Assembly: GCF_028750875.1 (NCBI RefSeq)
Contig: NW_026542598.1
Span: 5,766,001-5,830,000, forward strand
Reading direction: 5' to 3'
Origin: Macrosteles quadrilineatus
Taxonomy: Eukaryota > Arthropoda > Insecta > Hemiptera > Cicadellidae
Length of the DNA: 64,000 nt
Part shown: positions 58,211 to 64,000 of the stretch, piece after piece
Layout of the letters: the number at the start of each line of letters is the position of its first letter
How positions within the stretch are numbered: the stretch's first letter is position 1
Position numbers and translations under genes: made by a program
Notes under the pieces: generated by a model
What the model saw: the letters and a program-made list of their open reading frames with translations, nothing else
Told to the model about the DNA's origin: nothing
Database searches by the model: none

Positions 58211-58560
58211 TAGAAAACTACGAGGACGGAAGCATTGTTTTATAAATGAAATATCTGACAGTCTCAAATTACTCTCTGTTATTGGTACTCACCTACCTCT
58301 TCTTTGACAGATAATTAAACTAAAATAATCAAAATGTGATTTTTTATTTCAGGTTTTCCATTTAAAATATTAACAGTATACCAAAGACGAAAGCAACAAA
58401 AGCTAAAAACCATACAATAACAAAAAACAATAGTATGTTAAATGTTAATCATACATACCACTACTATAGGTATTATTGTACCAATGAAAATTTCATTGAC
58501 GTAACGCTAACTGAATTAGCACATGTGAATACTTGATACAGGATATTATTTTATTTTATA
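58200..58560 (+). other. Relic of the gene A exon 6 region behind gene D
   Basis: GTGGTTCATAATAGAAAACT aligns with gene A exon 6 (GTGATTCAAGATACGAAAG), and the flank at 58465-58560 ('ttgtaccaatgaaaatttca', 'acgctaactgaatt') aligns with 11495-11585. The donor gtaag of gene A is replaced by a non-GT sequence. Gene D therefore kept the linker region of a longer ancestor but probably stops inside it. Confidence 0.65.
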
Positions 58561-59590
58561 ATTGAGCGGAGTTAGCGAAAAGAACGAATCTCTTCGACAT
58601 CGGACCTTATGCAATCTATGTAATCAATTAAGTCTATATATGGGCTGAACATATTAAAGCCAAACTGACCAGGGTTATTTCGACAAACAGTGAACATTTC
58701 ATAAAACAAATAAATTTCAGTTTGATAATGCCTGTACAGTTTTAAACTAAAATACAATTTTTAACATTACCCTTATGAGTTGCTATGGTTATTAAATTAA
58801 CAACACGTAAATGTAAATACAGAAAGAATAATATCGTAATAACATTTGGTAATGACAAGACAACCCATCTACAGTAATCTAGCAAATTGCAAAACACAGT
58901 ACAAAATAAAAGGACAGTCCAATGATTACCATTGAGTATTGATTATTACATGGATTCGCATAACTAATTTACTAATGACATGTGCATTTTAGGCTTATAT
59001 AATGCCAGCTAGAAACAAGTCAATTGTTTGAAGGCGTGTTGATGTGGCGAGAGTTATATTTACATACGCAAAATACATTTTGATAATCACCAAAGCTTTA
59101 GGGAAAATTTTTAAAAACTGTTAATATATAAATCTTATAATACATAGAGAAAATGTTCTCGCTGTGAGATGAGCAGCTCAAAAGATTCATCAGTGTGCAG
59201 TAAATGCCGGACCAAGTTAAGCAAATTTACAATTGATAATTTCGTGGATCCTGGAGTAGTTCCACCTTCTCTACTACAGGACTTAACACATATCGAGCAA
59301 ATTAATGCTAATAGTGCATGCAACTATTTGCAATTCATAAGGTTTGTATTTATCAATATAATTTACTTATGTTTTATAAGTTGTAATCCTTAATACTTTT
59401 AATAAAAAAATAATTTGTAAAGAAGGTTAATTGTTTATATCGCTTCTTACTCCGCGGCAGACTTAAGGCCGCATACCTAGTTTATATAGTTTATAATAGT
59501 GGAGATACTTGTAAATTTCTACGTGATTGTTGGAAATGTGATTACCAAGTTCCGAGGAGGTCAGACTAATTTATGTTTGGTCCATAGATA
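58561..59590. other. Intergenic between D and C
   Basis: AT-rich. Overlapping frames at 59135-59323 (-) and 59169-59393 (+; starts MSSSKDSSVCSKCRTKL) have no supporting context; the plus frame holds a CxxC but no recognisable domain. Confidence 0.4.
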
Positions 59591-59594
59591 TGCT

Positions 59595-60112
59595 ACATCT
59601 TCAGGGGGACGGCGCACTAAGACTCAGAAGAAAATTTTATAAGTACGCATAGGTACACATCAAGTTAAAGGTCTTCGTCAGTAAAATAAAATCCCGAAAA
59701 CCTGAACTCAAATGGACATTCGGGTCAAAATTGACAGCAGTTGAAATATACATTATTTGCAATGATATTGTACGATATCTCTTTGGGAGGGCGCTCGCTA
59801 AGACGAAAGAAAATCATGAACGTAAGAATAGGTCAATATCTACATAAAATTAAAGGTATTTATTAGCAGAATACAATACAGCGAATTTGAGCTCAAAAGA
59901 ACAACTGAGTAAATAATAGCAGCCATTCAAATATTCAAAATGACAGATTGAAGAAATATTTGAACGGCTGTAACTTTTTACTCAGTTGTCCATGTGATTT
60001 CAAATATTATGCATTGTATTCTACCAGTAAATGCCTTTTGATTTGATGTTCATATCAATTTAGGTTTACATCTAAGATTTTTTCCGACTTCTAGTGGGCC
60101 GTCCCCACCGTA
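59595..60112. mobile_element. Element with direct plus inverted ~160-bp repeats
   Basis: Three related blocks: 59595-59760 and 59785-59945 in direct order ('ggggacggcgcactaagac' and 'gggagggcgctcgctaagac' heads), and 59950-60112 inverted, ending 'actagtgggccgtcccc'-like. The centre is a hairpin of 'acaactgagtaaa' / 'tttactcagttgt'. Non-coding; probably a foldback transposon with one duplicated arm. Confidence 0.75.
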
Positions 60113-60960
60113 TCACTGAATAATGTGTTAAAATTATGTTATTGGTCAGTAACTTTGTACCAAGCCTTGAAGCTCTATCTTGATTATTCTTTTTAATATT
60201 TAACTGTCCCTTGACTTTTTTACCCTGTATATATTATCATTGTGAACTAAGATAGGGACTTCTGAGTTTTTGGATAACGTGAAATTTGATATCTTGGAAG
60301 TCGGCGTCATCAAAGGTAGGGTATTCAGGAAATGAGTGAGTAGAGAAGAAAGGTTTTTACACAACTCTGCACGCTTTAGCCACCAGACACAAATACATCA
60401 TTTACTATAGGATGTGTTCGGGAAAGTAAGGGCTGTTGTGACTTTAAAAGACACCAACAATTTCGAAGTATTACCCTAAATAGTTTATAATAATAAAAGT
60501 GCACAGTGTGGACAGTTTTATTTTCATTTTTTAACGTTAACGTTTGGATAATTTGACATTTGTGAGTGATACATTTTGATTCGTGTTAAGCTACTGAGCT
60601 AATAAAGCTGAAATATTGTTATAATATAATACAACCAATTAAAATTAATTAATTGCCAATATACGACGGATGTACATAGGGCGATTTTGATTTAAAACTT
60701 TGCTAGGACTGATCCCCGCCAGCAAAGTTGAATAATATCTTAAGAATGCACTTTATTGATATAGGTAGGAAGATATTTCTATATTGTTTGTTAAAACCAT
60801 ATGTCAGTAAATATTTTTTTATGTTTTTTTTTGTCTACATTGCAGAAGTTCGAGTTTCACTTAACGAGAGCTTTATGTTTCATTAGAAAATATAGTAAAT
60901 GGTTGGTACAGTTTTCCTTGTGGTTTTCTGTGTAATTTATATCTATTATTATTTAAATAG
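60113..60960. other. Intergenic, no gene
   Basis: AT-rich; no open frame or repeat of note. Confidence 0.45.
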
Positions 60961-60993
60961 GCAAAGAGGCTGAACAGCTGTCTAAGCATCAAG
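60961..60993 (+). CDS. Candidate orphan microexon
   Basis: The 33-nt block between aaatag and gtaaaa reads, in phase 1 to phase 1, GKEAEQLSKHQ, similar in length and polar composition to gene A's linker exons. It could be an alternative downstream exon of gene D (whose domain exon ends in phase 1). No following exon is visible before gene C starts at 61515, so it is unproven. Confidence 0.3.
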
Positions 60994-61164
60994 GTAAAAT
61001 ATGTTTATCTTATGTTATTAGATTTGTTAGCATTAACTATTTACTTAAAATTTATATAGTGAAAGTTATAGGTAAGTACGCTTTAAATTAAGCGTACCCA
61101 AATAAAAAAAAAACATTGTATGAAACAATACGGTAGAACTAAGTTTTGTCTCTGAAATGAATGA

Positions 61165-61514
61165 TAAATAAGAAACTATTTCATACAACATATCTAAATA
61201 ACTTAAATATTCTCTTCTGCATTTTCTTTCTGTTGCAAAGCATGGGTATGAGCGGCTAGTTAAGTAATATCACACGGATAAAATGTTTTATTACTTTGGA
61301 AAAACCAATTATTTACAAACTGCATATCACATAAATTACTAAGAAATAAATATAAAGGTTTTAACTTAAAAAAGATGGCCGACGATAATTACAATATCTA
61401 ATATACACCTGTTATTCAACTCTATTACTAACAGAAATTTTAATTGGCACCACCAGCTTAATCGTTTCATATCCAGGTCCATTACTTGCGCAACGGCTAG
61501 TTAGTATTAACAAC
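61165..61514 (+). promoter_or_regulatory. Conserved upstream region of gene C
   Basis: Partner of 2720-3059. 'ttggcaccacc', 'gtttcatatccaggt' and 'gcgcaacggctagttagta' lie at the same distances from the ATG as in gene A. The TATATAA of gene A is replaced by 'tccatta'. Confidence 0.6.
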
Positions 61515-64000
61515 ATGTTCTTACTGCTGTTCATGGTGAGTGTAAAGTGTATTGCCAAATACTTAAAGTAAAGTTATCCCTTGTTAAGTTATTTAGCTAC
61601 GTGAAATACAATGAATATCTTTGAATAATTATTTTAAAAACATCTAGACAGTGTTTCTTTTATTACATAACTTGGTCTCAAATTTCATAATACGTTATAG
61701 ATCATAGAATTTGAAAATTTAATTCATTATTAATTTTATTATTATTATCACCTGCCCTTGATGGTTTAGCCAAAATGTATATAAAAAATATTGGGGGAAT
61801 CATTGGGTTGTTGTCCACATATACAAAATAATATAAATATTCATATTGAATATTTGTACCTATTTTGTGCCTTTTTGTGCAAAACTAAAATTATGTGCCT
61901 CTATAGATTTTGCGTAGTATTCATGTAAAGCCGTGCTCTCCGATTTCACGTTGGAGTCCACATAAAATAATTTATTAATAACTCATTATCTATGTTGGCA
62001 CAGAATTTAAAATTTTCTGTACAAATAGGCACAAAAATGGTACTTTTAAATTATATAAGCATAACTAAACCTTCTTTTATGTGCAGTTCAGCATGAATTT
62101 GAGGGCCCGTTTAAAAACAAAAAATGGGCGTTATGATCTACACTATATATTACAACTCAGTAACTTACATACATATGAGCACATCTAGAGATCTCTGCAA
62201 ACTTGATCTGTATAGAAGATCTCCACAGTCACTTCTAGTGTTATATAAGACCCTAGTGCGGCCAGTTTTGGAGTATGGCTCTATTATCTGGTCACCATAT
62301 CAGCTTGGCCATATTGAAATGATAAATAAAGTACAGTTAGGCTTCCTCCGAGTCCTAGGTGTCCGACTGGGCTATGAGTATCGTGCCCCACCAATCTTGG
62401 AGCTTCAGGAGCGCTTCAACGTCCAACCTCTCCATCTCAGAAGAAAGCTGCACGACATCCTTTTTTTGTTTAAACTGGTCCGTAGTGAGATCGATTCTAC
62501 CGATCTACTGGAGGGAATTCATTTCCTGATACCGAGAGGAACACGATCTTCGGATACATTTGCTCACTTGTACTTACCAACTAACTACTCTCTCAATTGT
62601 GGATTGGCCAGATTGCAGCGTCTTGGAAACGAAGTCGGATCATAAGTTGACTTCTTCAATGAACAGTTGTCTTCCTTCAGAAGAAAATGCTCCAACATTA
62701 TCTTTGTTATGCCTGTTTTGTAGCTGATGTTTGTTTGTTTTTCCTAAATCTCTTTCATTCTTGTTATTCATTCATAGATTTATTGTTGTTTGTTGTTATT
62801 TTTCCTCGTTGAACTTAATGTCATCATAGTTTATATTTTGTTAAATCTTGAGGAGATATTTGTTGTTGTTACTTTCAAAATCTAGCTTTTCTGAAGTCCA
62901 AATTAATATTAATTTTTTTTGTTATTATCTGTACAATACTTTGTTAATGTTATTATCTGTAATTTTTGCCACGTTGTTGTTTTATTGTTATTATTTTTGT
63001 TGCAATGCTGCTTTGTATTTTTGTTGTTGTTATCTTTTCATTCTGCTCATGTGCTTAAAACACATATTTTGTAAATGGTGTATCCGTTGATATGAATAAA
63101 TGAATAAATGAATGAAGAACTTCCATTACTATATCCTTTTAGTGCACTATATTAGTAGGAATAGGTTTTATACTAGAATGGTATAATGCTAAACTGTAGC
63201 ATTTCGTCTTGCATTGTGAACTTCTATTTGATAATGTTATGTAAACGCTTGATCAGTGAGCTATCATCGTTTATATTGTTGCAGGGGCTCGTGCCTCATA
63301 TATGTGGAGTCAAAGGTAATACTTCTCATCAAAACAACATCAAATACAGATTTATAGACTCTTATTATTCACGTTTCAGTTTAAGATATGTCCATTAAAA
63401 GTTGAGAAGGGATTCAACGTCGGGGTGTATAAAACAAAAGCTTTTAACATTGAAAGGTTTCAATCTTTGTAAAATACTTAAGTTATATTTTTCATACTTA
63501 AAAAATATACCTCATGACAATTTTAAACGGTCAGGTTTGTTATGTACTTCTATAGTTATGTAAATACGTGTTCGTTTCGCCTATTAAATGAATACACAAT
63601 GATGGGTTTTAATAAATAGTACGATTTAAGTCTTCCAATTATTAGGCAATATTATGATAATTACCCAGAATCTGCCTGATCTAACATTGAAACTGCTTTA
63701 AGTTATATATAAGTAAAAAATAACTTATATATTTGTATTTTAACATATTATAATATATTTCGGGTCATAGGTCGAAAGATCAAAGCCCATCCGTTACTCT
63801 TGTGTTCATAGAGATAAACGTCCTAATAGTTATAAACAAACCTAGATAAACCTAGATAAACAAACCTATTATGACTCTTTGTATTTATCAACAAATAAAT
63901 TATTTTTTTTGGAGAGATTTACAAATTGGCATTCTTGTAGGGAGAAAGCGGATATTTTGAATTTTGATGACCTAATCTGGCTGATAAATTAAACACTTGT
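61515..64000 (+). CDS. Gene C: family member, 5' part only
   Basis: Exon 1 (61515-61535) encodes MFLLLFM and ends at gtgagt. Exon 2 (63285-63315) follows tgttgcag and encodes GLVPHICGVK plus one base before gtaata. The next (domain) exon is expected about 2.5 kb further on, by comparison with gene A, and so lies outside the window. Intron 2 shares blocks with gene A ('aatagtacgatttaa'). It is a direct-orientation relative of gene A and may also be multi-domain. Probably secreted. Confidence 0.72.
62220..63118 (+). mobile_element. 5'-truncated LINE in gene C intron 1
   Basis: An open stretch encodes the C-terminal region of a Jockey/CR1-type reverse transcriptase: LYKTLVRPVLEYGSIIWSPY, INKVQLGFLRVLGVR and LHLRRKLHDILFLFKLVRSE. 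It ends at a TAA at 62643-62645, followed by a T/G-rich 3' UTR and a (TGAATAAA)n tail at 63090-63113. Gene A intron 1 has the flanking sequence ('ctagagatcc', 'ctgtatt') but no LINE, so this insertion is later than the A/C duplication. Confidence 0.88.

Noticed and set aside
60842..60880. Exon after 'acattgcag' upstream of the 60961 microexon
   Set aside because: No donor follows in a usable phase.

Overview
This is an AT-rich, intron-bearing animal nuclear sequence packed with transposons. Short exons with GT/AG borders, dispersed retroposons and DNA transposons of insect type, and a tRNA-derived SINE point to an arthropod, most likely an insect. A hemipteran is my guess, at low confidence. 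There are no bacterial-style operons, no rRNA or functional tRNA genes and no CRISPR array.

The real gene content is one family of small secreted proteins that I could not match to any named family. Four members can be placed from exon structure. Gene A (+, 3060-13114) is complete in seven exons and encodes about 435 aa: a signal peptide split over a 24-nt and a 31-nt exon, then three copies of a domain of about 120 residues, one exon each, joined by 43-nt and 28-nt linker exons. Gene B (-, 45372 to 43293 and beyond) and gene D (+, 53054 to about 58210) have the same two signal-peptide exons and one domain exon each. They stand head to head as an inverted duplication with matching promoter-proximal and intron sequence. 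Gene C (+, from 61515) shows its two signal-peptide exons and runs out of the window; its upstream region and introns match gene A.

The domain has two near-invariant cysteines (C-[YF]-[EQ] near its start and C-[DE] in the middle), a Trp-rich second half, and an end near W-x-L-Q-K-P at an exon border. Domain exons enter in phase 1. In gene A each domain exon (1 to 0) plus its linker (0 to 1) is a phase-symmetric cassette, which explains how the three-domain protein could grow.

The rest is mobile DNA. In order: repeats upstream of A (1-2720); a LINE remnant and an 884-bp foldback element in A's introns; a ~300-bp tandem array after A (13.5-14.35 kb); LINE pieces around a 4-kb inverted-repeat pair (20.1-25.3 kb); a broken mariner nested in a medium-length transposon family called here family X (26.5-28.7 kb); a second foldback element and a MITE with 8-bp target duplications (30.3-31.4 kb); a Penelope-like element split by another family X copy (32.4-34.5 kb); several inverted-repeat elements (36.9-42.8 kb); a SINE with perfect target duplications (50.75 kb); a cluster of GACGTC motifs upstream of D (51.8-52.2 kb); and a LINE that entered C's first intron after the A/C duplication.
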